Assembly: GCF_002201515.1 (NCBI RefSeq)
Contig: NZ_CP021421.1
Location: 3,038,001 to 3,102,000 of the forward strand
DNA: 64,000 bases
Reading direction: 5' to 3'
From: Muribaculum intestinale
GTDB lineage: Bacteria; Bacteroidota; Bacteroidia; Bacteroidales; Muribaculaceae
Shown: one piece after another, positions 27,193 to 36,131 of the stretch
Layout: the number at the start of each line of letters is the position of its first letter
Numbering within the stretch: position 1 is the stretch's first letter
Notes under the pieces: model-generated
Told to the model about the DNA's origin: nothing
Databases searched by the model: none
Seen by the model: the letters and a program-made list of their open reading frames with translations, nothing else
Program-made: the position numbers and the translations under genes

Positions 27193-28368
27193 TTAATGAT
27201 TATGTGAATGCCCTTCCGGAATCTTGCCGCTGTTCTCAGCCATCTTCAGAATCATGGCACCGTTGGTGACAACACTGTCCGACGGAACAAGTCCGGCCTT
27301 GACTTCTACAATTTTTCCGTCGGTCACCCCAAGTGAAAGACGCCGTTTTTCATATCCATGGTCATCCACTTTGACATAGGCGAAATATTCGCCCTCACTT
27401 TCCACCACAGCTTCTACTGGAATTGTAGATCCTGTCACGTCATTGTCATCTTCGAGAATAACCCATATATCGGTGTATACACCCTGTGACAATGACCCGT
27501 CGTTAGGGATGGAAAAGTATATCGGCATATAATTACCGTTTGTTGCAGCTGTACCTTTTGTATCCTCGATAATTGAGCCTCCAAGCATACTTACGGATTT
27601 GACATTATCGGGAGAATCTGCTGTGGCGAAGTTGGCATCAACAATCATGCCGGCCACATTGCGCATTGACAATGGAAGGTCAACACGAAGCAAAAGTCGG
27701 CTGTCAGTCGATGTTTCTACTACAGGTGTTCCGGCCTCCACCCATTCACCATCGGCTACATTCACTTTTATTATCGTTGCTTTCTGTGAAGCCGTGACTG
27801 CACTTCCTGAACCATTTCCGCTGTATGCAGCGCTTAGTCGTTTTACTGTCGACAGTGCCGATTGATAATCTCGCTCACTCACTATGCCTTCATTGCGTAG
27901 CGGCTCTATGCGCTCGAGTTCTTTCTGTGCGGCGGCCAATTCTTCAGATGCAACGGCGTTGGCGTCACCTCCTGCAATTCCTTTGCCGCTGACGGTAGCT
28001 ACGCGTTCTCCGGGACGTAGCGATGCGCCGGCGACTGCACGTGGCGACAGCCGAACTATGCCCGCCGAACGGGATGACAGTATTTGTCGCCCAGTGCCGG
28101 GTACTGCTTCGAGCGCGCCCCACGCCCGGACTATGCGAGGCAGCTTGCAGTCTGCAACCTGTTCGACTTTGACGCCAAATCGATGTGCCGAATGTGGCGA
28201 TAATATGATTTCTTCTGAAGAATGTTCGTGTTCCTCGCTTTCGGACTCGGCATGATTGTCATGTCCTGTACATGAGATAAGTCCGGAGAATACAAAAGTT
28301 GCCGCAAGTGTTAATACACTACGGCAATAATGAATATTAGTCGGTATCATTGCTTGATTGGTTTTCAT
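27193..28368 (-). CDS. Periplasmic adaptor of heavy-metal RND efflux (CusB/CzcB family lipoprotein)
   Basis: Membrane-fusion protein that links the RND pump to the outer-membrane channel. The 391 residues begin with an extended N-terminus and a lipobox (GLISC) followed by a His/Glu-rich metal-binding stretch (HAESESEEHEHSSEE), then barrel-sandwich and helical-hairpin segments (AQKELERIEPLRNEGIVSERDY), and end in a His-rich tail (EGHSHNH). His-rich ends suit a Zn- or Cu-type substrate. It is the first gene of the operon; the palindrome TGCAAC-TAT-GTTGCA lies 24 bp upstream. Confidence 0.9.
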   Translation of the reverse strand: MKTNQAMIPTNIHYCRSVLTLAATFVFSGLISCTGHDNHAESESEEHEHSSEEIILSPHSAHRFGVKVEQVADCKLPRIVRAWGALEAVPGTGRQILSSRSAGIVRLSPRAVAGASLRPGERVATVSGKGIAGGDANAVASEELAAAQKELERIEPLRNEGIVSERDYQSALSTVKRLSAAYSGNGSGSAVTASQKATIIKVNVADGEWVEAGTPVVETSTDSRLLLRVDLPLSMRNVAGMIVDANFATADSPDNVKSVSMLGGSIIEDTKGTAATNGNYMPIYFSIPNDGSLSQGVYTDIWVILEDDNDVTGSTIPVEAVVESEGEYFAYVKVDDHGYEKRRLSLGVTDGKIVEVKAGLVPSDSVVTNGAMILKMAENSGKIPEGHSHNH

Positions 28369-28392
28369 GGCGCTAATTTAAGCAATAAATAG

Positions 28393-28407
28393 TGCAACTA
28401 TGTTGCA
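28393..28407 (-). promoter_or_regulatory. Palindromic operator of the RND efflux operon
   Basis: TGCAAC (28393-28398), spacer TAT, GTTGCA (28402-28407). The half-sites and the 3-nt spacing are identical to those at 987-1001 upstream of the CDF/CopA operon; both are preceded by TT on the reading strand, giving TTTGCAACnnnGTTGCA. No other such pair with this spacing was noticed in the window. Confidence 0.65.
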
Positions 28408-28470
28408 AAGCACCATGCAGCGTAAATCAAGGCTTGTGATATGACCTGATGTCGGATAAATCAACCGAAA

Positions 28471-29112
28471 TTATTCAAAGACAACTTCTCCAAAAAAATG
28501 GGGAAGATGGAAGTCGGGTGCCGGAACATTTATCGGTTTCCAAGATAAGAAATGCGGCACAGGCAATTTATCTCCGCATTTATAGAAATTTGCCCTTGCT
28601 TTCATTCCGTGTAGATTTTTTATGTTGTCGGCAAAAAAGATGACGACGGGAATGGCAAGCCGTACGCACCATTTGTCCGGAGCTTTACAGCTGTCAAACT
28701 GTGTATCGGTAATCGATGTGGCTCGTGATATGGCTCCTACACATTCCGGCGTGGAATATGTGCGATTGTTCCGGTCCGGACCACAGGCAAGCAATACCTT
28801 ACCGCAACAGTTGCATTCGATATTGTAATAGTTGAGATTATCGAATGTGATAAACATTTCCACGCATGAGTCCTCCCATACAGGGCCATTGTCTTCCTTA
28901 GCCATTGCTCGAATGTAGTCTTCGGCAACTGTGTACTCCAAAAGAATCATTGAGCCATTATGTGCTATGCGGAATCGGACATCAGGAGTGTAGGGGAACT
29001 CAGCGGGCCAGTTGGCTGTGCTTATATACTGCGGAGCGATTTCATTCCGATCAAGTAAGTCTGAAATCTCTGTTACTGCAATTTTCTTTTTATTGATATA
29101 CGGTATTATCAT
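28471..29112 (-). CDS. CBM9-like carbohydrate-binding fold protein
   Basis: A 213-residue protein of the CBM9-like group common in Bacteroidales (features: WPAEFPYTPDVRFRIAHNG opening, VWEDSCVEMFITFDN, YYNIECNCCGKVLLACG, then PVPHFLSWKPI). I chose ATG 29112 (MIIPYINKKK), which removes 25 residues without resemblance to the family; there is no signal peptide, so it is probably cytoplasmic, unlike xylanase-attached CBM9 domains. It follows the XRE regulator by 43 bp with a possible own -7 box (TATCTTCG at 29141-29134). The function is unknown; a sugar or glycoside ligand is inferred from the fold. Confidence 0.7.
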   Translation of the reverse strand: MIIPYINKKKIAVTEISDLLDRNEIAPQYISTANWPAEFPYTPDVRFRIAHNGSMILLEYTVAEDYIRAMAKEDNGPVWEDSCVEMFITFDNLNYYNIECNCCGKVLLACGPDRNNRTYSTPECVGAISRATSITDTQFDSCKAPDKWCVRLAIPVVIFFADNIKNLHGMKARANFYKCGDKLPVPHFLSWKPINVPAPDFHLPHFFGEVVFE

Positions 29113-29155
29113 GGCTTTAATAATTGATTTTGCGAAGATACATATTTCTGATAGA

Positions 29156-29764
29156 TTATTTTGTCTTTTCAGGCACAAAGGTCTCAAAGCTGTTGTCGTT
29201 GTAAAACACCATTATGCTTACTACGCGACGCTGACCGGCATCATTGGAATTGATGCCGATTATCGGCATTGAATCATGTTGAACATTGTTCAACGCCGCT
29301 GTATTGCAGCTCTGGGATGTGTTGTTTTTTACTGCTGAGGAACTGGATATGGCAAATGGTGCGTTGTCCGGTACCGAATCCGGGACATTTATACCTGGGA
29401 GCGGAGGTATATTTGTAGATTGCGATAATTCTCGATGATTGCAAGGATTGTCTGTCTCTGGATTATTAGGCTTATTGTCAGCGTATTGATTGGTATGGAG
29501 TAGGGGGTTGGCTGCATTTTCAGGCTCTGAGATTTCTATATTTGAAGATGTCACCATATTTCCCTCGCCAAACATCAGCCACAGTATGGAAAGTTGAGGA
29601 AATGACTCATGAATCTTTGTAATTACTTCGTCGCTGACTTTTTTATTACGGCCGCGAAGTAACTGGGAAAAAGATGGTCGAGGTATACCACATGAGTCTG
29701 CAAACTGAGTGCTCTGCATACCGGTATAATCAAGAAATTCCTTGAGACGTGATGATATATCCAT
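29156..29764 (-). CDS. XRE-family helix-turn-helix regulator
   Basis: Predicted DNA-binding regulator of 202 residues. Start ATG 29764 (MDISSRLKEF) fits the promoter at 29797-29828 and the domain. Residues 1-70 form a Cro/CI-type helix-turn-helix (TQFADSCGIPRPSFSQLLRGRNKKVSDEVITKI, described here in parts), with LSILWLMFGEGNM closing the domain. Residues 75-160 are Asn/Ser/Pro-rich and probably disordered; the C-terminus (HDSMPIIGINSND, VVSIMVFYNDNSFETFVPEK) forms a short beta-rich end. Its upstream region is filled with TTTGCAAA boxes, two of which overlap its own promoter, so autoregulation is likely. Confidence 0.75.
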   Translation of the reverse strand: MDISSRLKEFLDYTGMQSTQFADSCGIPRPSFSQLLRGRNKKVSDEVITKIHESFPQLSILWLMFGEGNMVTSSNIEISEPENAANPLLHTNQYADNKPNNPETDNPCNHRELSQSTNIPPLPGINVPDSVPDNAPFAISSSSAVKNNTSQSCNTAALNNVQHDSMPIIGINSNDAGQRRVVSIMVFYNDNSFETFVPEKTK

Positions 29765-29777
29765 TTTGAGTGTTTGA

Positions 29778-30447
29778 TTTTGCAATTTTGAGAATGCAAA
29801 TGTAAAATATATTTTTGGGAAATGCAAATTTGTATTTTGCAACAATGTATTTCTGTTTGCAAATTGGGATTGTAAACAATTTGCAAATAAGCACGCTTTA
29901 GTTGGTTTTGTCGTAATGTATCACTTTACTTGTTGTATATTATATTACTGATAATTAGTTTATTATACGCTATGTGGATTGCGTTGGAAGTCACCTATGT
30001 TAATTTCTCGATACAAACCTAAAGCAATACTAAATATTTTAAAACTATTTAGTATGAGTTATAGTACATTATGCCCATATATCAATCTGTGTTAAGTAGG
30101 GTATTTTTGCGTTTGCGAACCGTGTAGAAGCATTCATTCCGTGTTTTTCAAATTAGAGCTATGGTGGTTTGCGAACCACACATATATGAAATTCGTGTTT
30201 AATAATGTAAATTTATGGGCTTTGATATTTCAATATGCATTTGCAAATTGGATTTCAGATTGTGCTGTTTGCAAATCTATTTGGTGGCTGTTCCTTTCAA
30301 AGTAAATAAGTTGACATTTGCAAATATAACACAGAAATATGTTGTTAAGATTTCTTAATAAGAATTCATTAACTATTCAAGTGCTTAATATTCTGTAATT
30401 TAACACCAATTTGCGTTTGTGGTATAATAAATGCGAATTTTGCAAAT
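29778..30447. repeat. Non-coding stretch with an array of TTTGCAAA-type boxes
   Basis: Between the XRE gene and uvrA lie about 845 bp (29765-30609) of AT-rich DNA without a credible gene. The exact palindromic octamer TTTGCAAA occurs six times (starting at 29856, 29880, 30240, 30268, 30317 and 30439). Near copies lie at 29778 (TTTTGCAAT), 29794 and 29822 (ATGCAAAT), 29834 (ATTTTGCAA), 30112 and 30168 (TTTGCGAA) and 30410 (TTTGCG). A 10-bp inverted repeat ATACTAAATA/TATTTAGTAT lies at 30028-30056. GTTTGCGAACC occurs at 30111 and 30167, 56 bp apart, each followed about 28 bp later by a CGTGTTT. Probable regulator-binding array. Confidence 0.6.
29797..29828 (-). promoter_or_regulatory. Promoter of the XRE regulator gene
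   Basis: The minus strand reads TTTG (29828-29825), a 20-nt spacer, then TACATTTG (29804-29797), with transcription expected near 29790, 26 bp before ATG 29764. Both elements lie inside ATGCAAAT boxes, so a protein binding these boxes would block the promoter. Confidence 0.7.
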
Positions 30448-30529
30448 TTTTTCACATGTTTTATAGCAGAAATTCAATCGAATATACAGAGGCTGGTAGT
30501 ATTATTCCTTGAAAAACCGGTATATAGAT

Positions 30530-30574
30530 AAAGCAATGCCGTGCCCCTATAATTGTAGGACACGGCATTGCTTT
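30530..30574. terminator. Long hairpin downstream of uvrA
   Basis: A perfect 14-bp stem, AAAGCAATGCCGTG (30530-30543) with CACGGCATTGCTTT (30561-30574), and an inner CCTA/TAGG pairing. U-runs are short on both strands. It lies about 35 bp after the uvrA stop on the minus strand and probably ends that operon. Confidence 0.6.
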
Positions 30575-30590
30575 AATTCCTTCGGGAAAG

Positions 30591-30615
30591 ATTTATTATT
30601 AAACAAGCTCTAAAT
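30591..30615. repeat. Solitary MITE-type terminal repeat at the uvrA 3' end
   Basis: These 25 bp (ATTTATTATTAAACAAGCT, then CTAAAT) are identical to the right-hand ends of the two MITE-like elements at 56.6 and 57.9 kb, including five flanking bases. No matching left end lies nearby. The uvrA stop codon (30610-30612) falls inside it, so the last codons of uvrA are shaped by the repeat. Confidence 0.65.
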
Positions 30616-33489
30616 ATGCTCTTGTCGTTTCTTCAGGCGTTCTGATTCATCAAGTTCCTCGGCTATATATGCCGCCGTCGGCGACTTGGTTTGAGCAATC
30701 TCTTCAGGAGTTCCTGCCGCTATTATCATGCCGCCGTTTTTGCCTCCCTCCGGCCCCATATCGATTACATAGTCTGCACATTTTATCACATCAAGATTAT
30801 GCTCGATAACGACTACGGTGTTCCCTTTTTCGACCAGACGGTTCAATACTCCAAGCAGCACTTTTATATCTTCGAAATGCAGCCCTGTTGTTGGTTCATC
30901 AAGTATGAACATAGTACGTCCGGTGTCGCGTTTTGAAAGCTCTGTAGCGAGTTTTACGCGCTGGTTCTCGCCTCCGGAAAGTGTGCTCGAAGGTTGTCCG
31001 AGCTTGATATATCCGAGTCCGATATCCTGAAGCACCTGAAGTTTCTTTAATATGCCTGGGATACCGGCAAAGAACTCGACAGCCTGGTTTATGGTCATGT
31101 CGAGAACATCGGCGATAGATTTCCCCTTGTAACGCACCTCAAGCGTCTCGCGGTTATAGCGCTTCCCGCCACATACCTCACAAGGCACAAGCACATCAGG
31201 CAGGAAATTCATCTCAATTGTTTTATAGCCATTGCCATTACATGCTTCACATCGGCCTCCGGCCACATTGAATGAGAATCTGCCGGGTCTGTAACCGCGG
31301 ATTTTGGCCTCCGGTAGATTTACGAACAGAGAGCGTATATCGGAGAATACTCCGGTATACGTTGCAGGATTGGATCGTGGAGAACGCCCGAGTGGCGATT
31401 GGTCGACCGTAACAATCTTGTCGATATGCTCAATCCCTTCGATGCTTTTATATGGCAGGGGCTCTTGCAGAGAATGGTAGAAATGATGGCTCAGTATAGG
31501 CTGCAATGTGCCGTTGATAAGACTGGATTTCCCACTGCCTGACACTCCGGCCACACACACCAGGCATCCGAGTGGAATCTCTAATGTGACATTCTTGAGA
31601 TTATGGCCCGTGCATCCTTCAAGACGCAGATATTTGCCATTACCGGGCCGTGGAGCACTGCCACGCTCTATTGTGCATGTGCCGTTGAGATATCGTGCTG
31701 TCAGAGTATCCTGCGCAAGCATTTCATTGGGGGTGCCGGCGAATACTACGTTGCCACCCTTGCGGCCCGCCTTAGGGCCGATATCTACGATATAATCAGC
31801 TTCGAGCATGATTTCTTTATCATGCTCGACAACAATGATGGTATTAAATGCATCGCGCAATCTCTTTAATGAATCAATCAGCCTTTTGTTGTCACGCTGA
31901 TGCAGACCTATGCTCGGCTCGTCAAGTATGTACATTACATTGACCAGTTCCGACCCGAGCTGTGTAGCCAGTCGTATACGCTGGCTTTCGCCTCCGGAAA
32001 GTGTAGCCGAGGCTCTGTCCAAAGATAGGTAATGGAGTCCGACATCCACAAGAAAGCGCAGTCGGGAACGTATCTCCTTCAGAATCTCTCCGCCGACCAT
32101 CAGACTCCGTGAATCGAGGCGCTTCTCTACCTGCGAAGCCCATTCATACAGTTCGCCGATATCCATGCGCGCCAGATCGGAAATATTATATCCGTCAACA
32201 AAAAAATGCAATGCTTCACGGTTAAGTCGTCGACCTCCACATTCAGGACATGTTGCTCGGGAATAAAACTGTCCGCTCCATTTCTGGGCCTTGCTTCCTG
32301 CATCATCCGATTGTTGCAGCTCGATATACTTGACGAGACCTTCATATGTGCGGAAATAGTTGTAGGTGCTCTGCATGTCGGTCTTTAGCTGAAGACGCTC
32401 GTCAGTCCCGTTTAGAATATCGTTCAGAGCCTCTTCTGGCAAGTCGGATATCGGTGTTTTCAATGAGCACCCATATTTCTCACAGATGGCTGAAATCTGC
32501 CAGAATATCATTGTATTCTTGTATGGACCGAGTGCGGCGATACCACCTTTATAGATTGACTGCGACGAATCCGGAATCAGTTTCTGCCTGTCAATAATGT
32601 TGACATAGCCCAGTCCCTTGCAACAGGGACATGCCCCTTGGGGAGAATTAAATGAAAAGTTGTGTGGAGCAGGCTCACGGTATGACAACCCACTTTCAGC
32701 ATCCATCAGCATCTGGCTATAGTGGGCTACAGTATCTTCATCAAGATCATAGACCATCATCTGTTTGTCTCCCTGGCGCAATGCGTTTTCTACAGAATCA
32801 TTCAGACGAATGGCATCCTTACGGCCTACTTTCAGCTTATCGACCACAAGTTCTATGGAATGGTTCTTGTAGCGGTCGAGTTTCATACCGAATGTAATTT
32901 CGCGAAGTTCGCCGTCGACTCTTACTGTAAGGTATCCTTTCTTACGCAGTTGTTCGAAGAGTTCCTTGTAATGGCCTTTACGATTCTTCACAAGTGGAGC
33001 AAGAACATAAATTTTATGCCCGTCATATCGTGACAATATAAGTGCCACGATTTTCTCGGCAGTATATTTCTCCATCTTCTCTCCGCTGATATAGCTTCGC
33101 GCTACACCGATGCGAGCGAATAGCAGGCGCATATAGTCATACACCTCGGTTGTTGTGCCGATAGTGCTTCGCGGATTACGGTTTATGGTCTTTTGCTCAA
33201 TAGCAATAACCGGACTCAGGCCAGTGATGCGGTCTACATCCGGCCGCTCAAGAGTACCGAGCATGTTGCGTGCATATGCCGAGAATGTCTCGATATACCG
33301 ACGTTGTCCCTCTGCGAAAATTGTGTCGAATGCAAGACTCGACTTTCCGCTTCCGCTAAGTCCGGTAATTACAGAAAGGGAATTATGAGGTATGTCCACA
33401 TCGATATTCTTAAGATTATGGACGCGTGCGCCAAGCACCGATAATTTATCGGCATCTGCCGGAATATTTTCGGTTATATCTTTTTTCAT
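30610..33489 (-). CDS. uvrA: Excinuclease ABC subunit A
   Basis: Damage-recognition ATPase of nucleotide excision repair, acting with UvrB and UvrC. The 959 residues carry two ABC ATPase modules: Walker A GLSGSGKS at 43-50 and GVSGSGKSS in the second half, with signatures TLSGGESQRI and TLSGGENQRVK. Zinc-finger cysteine pairs are visible (CPCC, CPEC, CEAC, CEVC). The length is standard. It is the last gene of an operon with the lytic transglycosylase (17 bp) and the CHU_C protein. Its stop codon is inside a solitary MITE-type repeat; the C-terminus otherwise looks complete (SERLKKRQEHI). Confidence 0.96.
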   Translation of the reverse strand: MKKDITENIPADADKLSVLGARVHNLKNIDVDIPHNSLSVITGLSGSGKSSLAFDTIFAEGQRRYIETFSAYARNMLGTLERPDVDRITGLSPVIAIEQKTINRNPRSTIGTTTEVYDYMRLLFARIGVARSYISGEKMEKYTAEKIVALILSRYDGHKIYVLAPLVKNRKGHYKELFEQLRKKGYLTVRVDGELREITFGMKLDRYKNHSIELVVDKLKVGRKDAIRLNDSVENALRQGDKQMMVYDLDEDTVAHYSQMLMDAESGLSYREPAPHNFSFNSPQGACPCCKGLGYVNIIDRQKLIPDSSQSIYKGGIAALGPYKNTMIFWQISAICEKYGCSLKTPISDLPEEALNDILNGTDERLQLKTDMQSTYNYFRTYEGLVKYIELQQSDDAGSKAQKWSGQFYSRATCPECGGRRLNREALHFFVDGYNISDLARMDIGELYEWASQVEKRLDSRSLMVGGEILKEIRSRLRFLVDVGLHYLSLDRASATLSGGESQRIRLATQLGSELVNVMYILDEPSIGLHQRDNKRLIDSLKRLRDAFNTIIVVEHDKEIMLEADYIVDIGPKAGRKGGNVVFAGTPNEMLAQDTLTARYLNGTCTIERGSAPRPGNGKYLRLEGCTGHNLKNVTLEIPLGCLVCVAGVSGSGKSSLINGTLQPILSHHFYHSLQEPLPYKSIEGIEHIDKIVTVDQSPLGRSPRSNPATYTGVFSDIRSLFVNLPEAKIRGYRPGRFSFNVAGGRCEACNGNGYKTIEMNFLPDVLVPCEVCGGKRYNRETLEVRYKGKSIADVLDMTINQAVEFFAGIPGILKKLQVLQDIGLGYIKLGQPSSTLSGGENQRVKLATELSKRDTGRTMFILDEPTTGLHFEDIKVLLGVLNRLVEKGNTVVVIEHNLDVIKCADYVIDMGPEGGKNGGMIIAAGTPEEIAQTKSPTAAYIAEELDESERLKKRQEHI

Positions 33490-33506
33490 AAATCAATATT
33501 CATCCA

Positions 33507-34472
33507 TCAGTCTACTACCCACGCGGGATTGTAGACGTGTGTCTTACTTGTAGAACGAAGCATATCGTCAGCAAGAGGTATTTCAACCCGGTAGGTTTTT
33601 CCTGTTTTGTTAGGGAGCGATTTTGCCCTTATCCATGGGTTGAAATCGCGCAAGGTAAGATAGCTTATGCCATGAGATTTTGCCCAAGCAGTCCAATCTT
33701 CTACTGGACCATTGACTTCGACAGTCGTTGTGCGTACTGGAGTATGCAATTGATCAGAGCTTATGCGATATCCGTATGCCTTCGGATTCTCCATTATGAG
33801 CTTCATGGCGATGAGACGGAATATATAGCGCGATGTCTCGTCGTTGAGATACAGGTCGTAGGCTGATTTGCTTTTTTGGGCGTCGAGTTCTTTGGATATA
33901 CGAGCCATGCCGGCATTGTAGCTTGCGGCGACAGACTCCCAGTTGCCATATTTGGCAAGTGCGTTTTTTAGATATCTGCATGCAGCCTGTGTCGCTTTCT
34001 CCGGATGATAGCGCTCGTCGACAAATTCATTTACCTCAAGGCCATATTCTTTTCCTGTGGACGGTATAAACTGCCACAGACCCGCGGCCTTTGCCGGGGA
34101 GTATGCACGAGGATTTAGCGTGCTCTCGATGCATGCAAGATATATTAAATCCTCAGGGACTCCGTTTTTCTTCAAAATGGGGATGAGTTTAGGGAAGTAT
34201 CGGTTGGCCCTTTTTATTGTGAGCAGAGTATTGCCATGCGTATAAGCCATGGATGTGAGTTCACGGTCAAGACGCTCGAATAAATCCACTCGGTCAAGAT
34301 CTACCGTTTGTCCGGCAAATGTAACCTTTGACGGAATTCTCGGATTGACAACGGTGCTGAACAGTGTCGACGAATCGCCGTTTTTTATGTCAGTTGCCTC
34401 GGCATTTATTGTGCCGGAAAAAAGTCCGCAAAACAGTGCGGTGGCTATTATTTTATGATAATAAATTTGCAT
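33507..34472 (-). CDS. Lytic murein transglycosylase (SLT family, MltD-like)
   Basis: Cleaves the glycan backbone of peptidoglycan with formation of 1,6-anhydro ends. The 321 residues have a signal peptide (about 1-24, TINA), then an SLT domain with catalytic Glu116 in the IESTLNPRAYSP motif, GLWQFIPSTGKEYGL, and ASYNAGMARI. A C-terminal segment of about 80 residues (TLRDFNPW, LPNKTGKTYRVEIPL) looks like a degenerate LysM-type wall-binding end. It is 12 bp after the CHU_C gene and 17 bp before uvrA. Confidence 0.87.
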   Translation of the reverse strand: MQIYYHKIIATALFCGLFSGTINAEATDIKNGDSSTLFSTVVNPRIPSKVTFAGQTVDLDRVDLFERLDRELTSMAYTHGNTLLTIKRANRYFPKLIPILKKNGVPEDLIYLACIESTLNPRAYSPAKAAGLWQFIPSTGKEYGLEVNEFVDERYHPEKATQAACRYLKNALAKYGNWESVAASYNAGMARISKELDAQKSKSAYDLYLNDETSRYIFRLIAMKLIMENPKAYGYRISSDQLHTPVRTTTVEVNGPVEDWTAWAKSHGISYLTLRDFNPWIRAKSLPNKTGKTYRVEIPLADDMLRSTSKTHVYNPAWVVD

Positions 34473-34484
34473 GTTAGTTAAGTT

Positions 34485-35894
34485 TTATGGCTGAGGAGAG
34501 GCTATGCCTTGATTTTCGTTATTATATTTTATAATGTTGATGTCTCCTTTTAGGTTGTAAACGCGGCCGTCGGCTCCACGAGCCTTTATTACATAATAAT
34601 AAACACCTGAGCCGACATATTTCCCTTTATACTTGCCATCCCAACCCTGTGATGGGTGATCAAGAGTCGCAACACAGATACCCCATCGGTTGAATATACT
34701 GCACTTGAATTCAGTTATTGAGCGGTAGCTTACTTTCCATTCATCATTAATTCCCGGAGAGCCTTCCGGCGAAAACGCATTTGGACAATGCAGGTCGGAT
34801 TCTCCGATATTTATCTGATATGTCTCGGAATAATGCTCACATTCACCATCGGCGTCAGCCGCCATGAAGCGTACATATGTTGTACCTGCATCGCGGAATG
34901 TACGGGTAAATGAAAGATTCTTGTCGCGCAATAAGATATCCTCGAATTCAGGATGGGTTGATACTTGCCATTCGGTAAATATCGCAGCAGGGGTGACATC
35001 TGCGATGAAAGAAATCTCAACCGGCGCCGAGCCGCCAAGAGATGCCGAGCCTTCTCCTGATGATGTTCTCTGCTGGTTGTCGAATGTCTCTGTCTCCTGT
35101 TCTGCGGAGGTATGGGCCTCAACACGACGGGCCGCAATCACGTCGGTGCTAACCGACAACTCCGGCAGACCCCATTCTCGCAGAAATCTGTCTCCGACAA
35201 GAGTGTATTCAGTGTCGCATAGCGCTGCGGTACAATGAATTGCACCATCCGCATTTGGCAGGGATACTGTAGCTTCAATCTCTCTATATCCTTGATAATC
35301 TGCTGAATATTCCATCGTGGTATATTTCAGCGACATCTCTCGCGACAACTCGCCGCGACGACCGGTTATTGTATAATAATATATGGGATATGCATCTCCT
35401 CCTAAATTTAAGATTGTAGTGTAGCAATCACTGTCTCCGTCAACCGACAGGGAACTGAGAAGAAGTTCGTATTCCGAATAATCGATTATCCAGAAATATG
35501 TGCGTGAATTGCCATCTTCAATCACATACCCGCAATCAGACCGTACCTCATTTAATATCGATTCCGCCCCTGAGTAGTCTATCTTATTCTCTGGTATCGG
35601 CTCGGCATATGCAGCTCCAAGCTGCCCGAATGTATACCATATAGGGTGGGTGGTGTTTTTTGCTTGATAGGTAAGCGAGGTGCTGCCTTGACATGAATGT
35701 AGCACGTATATAGCCGAAAGCCCGGTAGACGCTTCCGGTGTTATAGAAATAGGAGGATATATATCGCCGGTGATTGATACCTGTGCCGACATATATTGAG
35801 GAATGCCTGTTGGGGAAACACAGATTCCGATACCAAGAATTATGTGTCGAGGTATTGCCTTCAATCTTTTGAATCGTTTGTCAAGATATGCCAT
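34485..35894 (-). CDS. Secreted protein with gliding-type C-terminal domain (type IX cargo)
   Basis: Predicted exported protein of 469 residues. I chose ATG 35894 because a -7 box sits directly before it; the longer frame (to 35987) would begin upstream of the promoter. A basic N-terminus and hydrophobic segment form a signal sequence ending near YMSA. The middle is beta-rich with Ig/PKD-like segments. The C-terminal 90 residues carry the gliding-motility-associated domain (CPNAFSPEGSPGINDEW, FNRWG, WDGKYKGKYVGSGVYYYVI), a sorting signal for type IX secretion. The cargo function itself is unknown. It heads the operon with the transglycosylase and uvrA. Confidence 0.8.
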   Translation of the reverse strand: MAYLDKRFKRLKAIPRHIILGIGICVSPTGIPQYMSAQVSITGDIYPPISITPEASTGLSAIYVLHSCQGSTSLTYQAKNTTHPIWYTFGQLGAAYAEPIPENKIDYSGAESILNEVRSDCGYVIEDGNSRTYFWIIDYSEYELLLSSLSVDGDSDCYTTILNLGGDAYPIYYYTITGRRGELSREMSLKYTTMEYSADYQGYREIEATVSLPNADGAIHCTAALCDTEYTLVGDRFLREWGLPELSVSTDVIAARRVEAHTSAEQETETFDNQQRTSSGEGSASLGGSAPVEISFIADVTPAAIFTEWQVSTHPEFEDILLRDKNLSFTRTFRDAGTTYVRFMAADADGECEHYSETYQINIGESDLHCPNAFSPEGSPGINDEWKVSYRSITEFKCSIFNRWGICVATLDHPSQGWDGKYKGKYVGSGVYYYVIKARGADGRVYNLKGDINIIKYNNENQGIASPQP

Positions 35895-35900
35895 AACATA

Positions 35901-35908
35901 CAAAGATA
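35901..35908 (-). promoter_or_regulatory. -7 promoter box giving an almost leaderless transcript
   Basis: The minus strand reads TATCTTTG, an exact -7 box, ending 6 bp before ATG 35894. Transcription should begin at or next to the start codon. It decides the start of the secreted protein. Confidence 0.55.
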
Positions 35909-36131
35909 GTGTTTTTTTCAAAACGGCGTATCTGTCGTTAATATTGCGCTTTGATTTTTCGTGATTTTCGGCCTGTATGCCTTTCATTTTGTTCGATAGA
36001 CAGTAAAAGAGAGAGTCCGATATCGCCGAGGGGGATTGGGAGATACCATGAGTGAGTAATGGGAATGAAGCACTATGGCAAGAGGGAAGTTGAGAAACTC
36101 TCGCTCACGCAATTTAACATAATACAGATTA

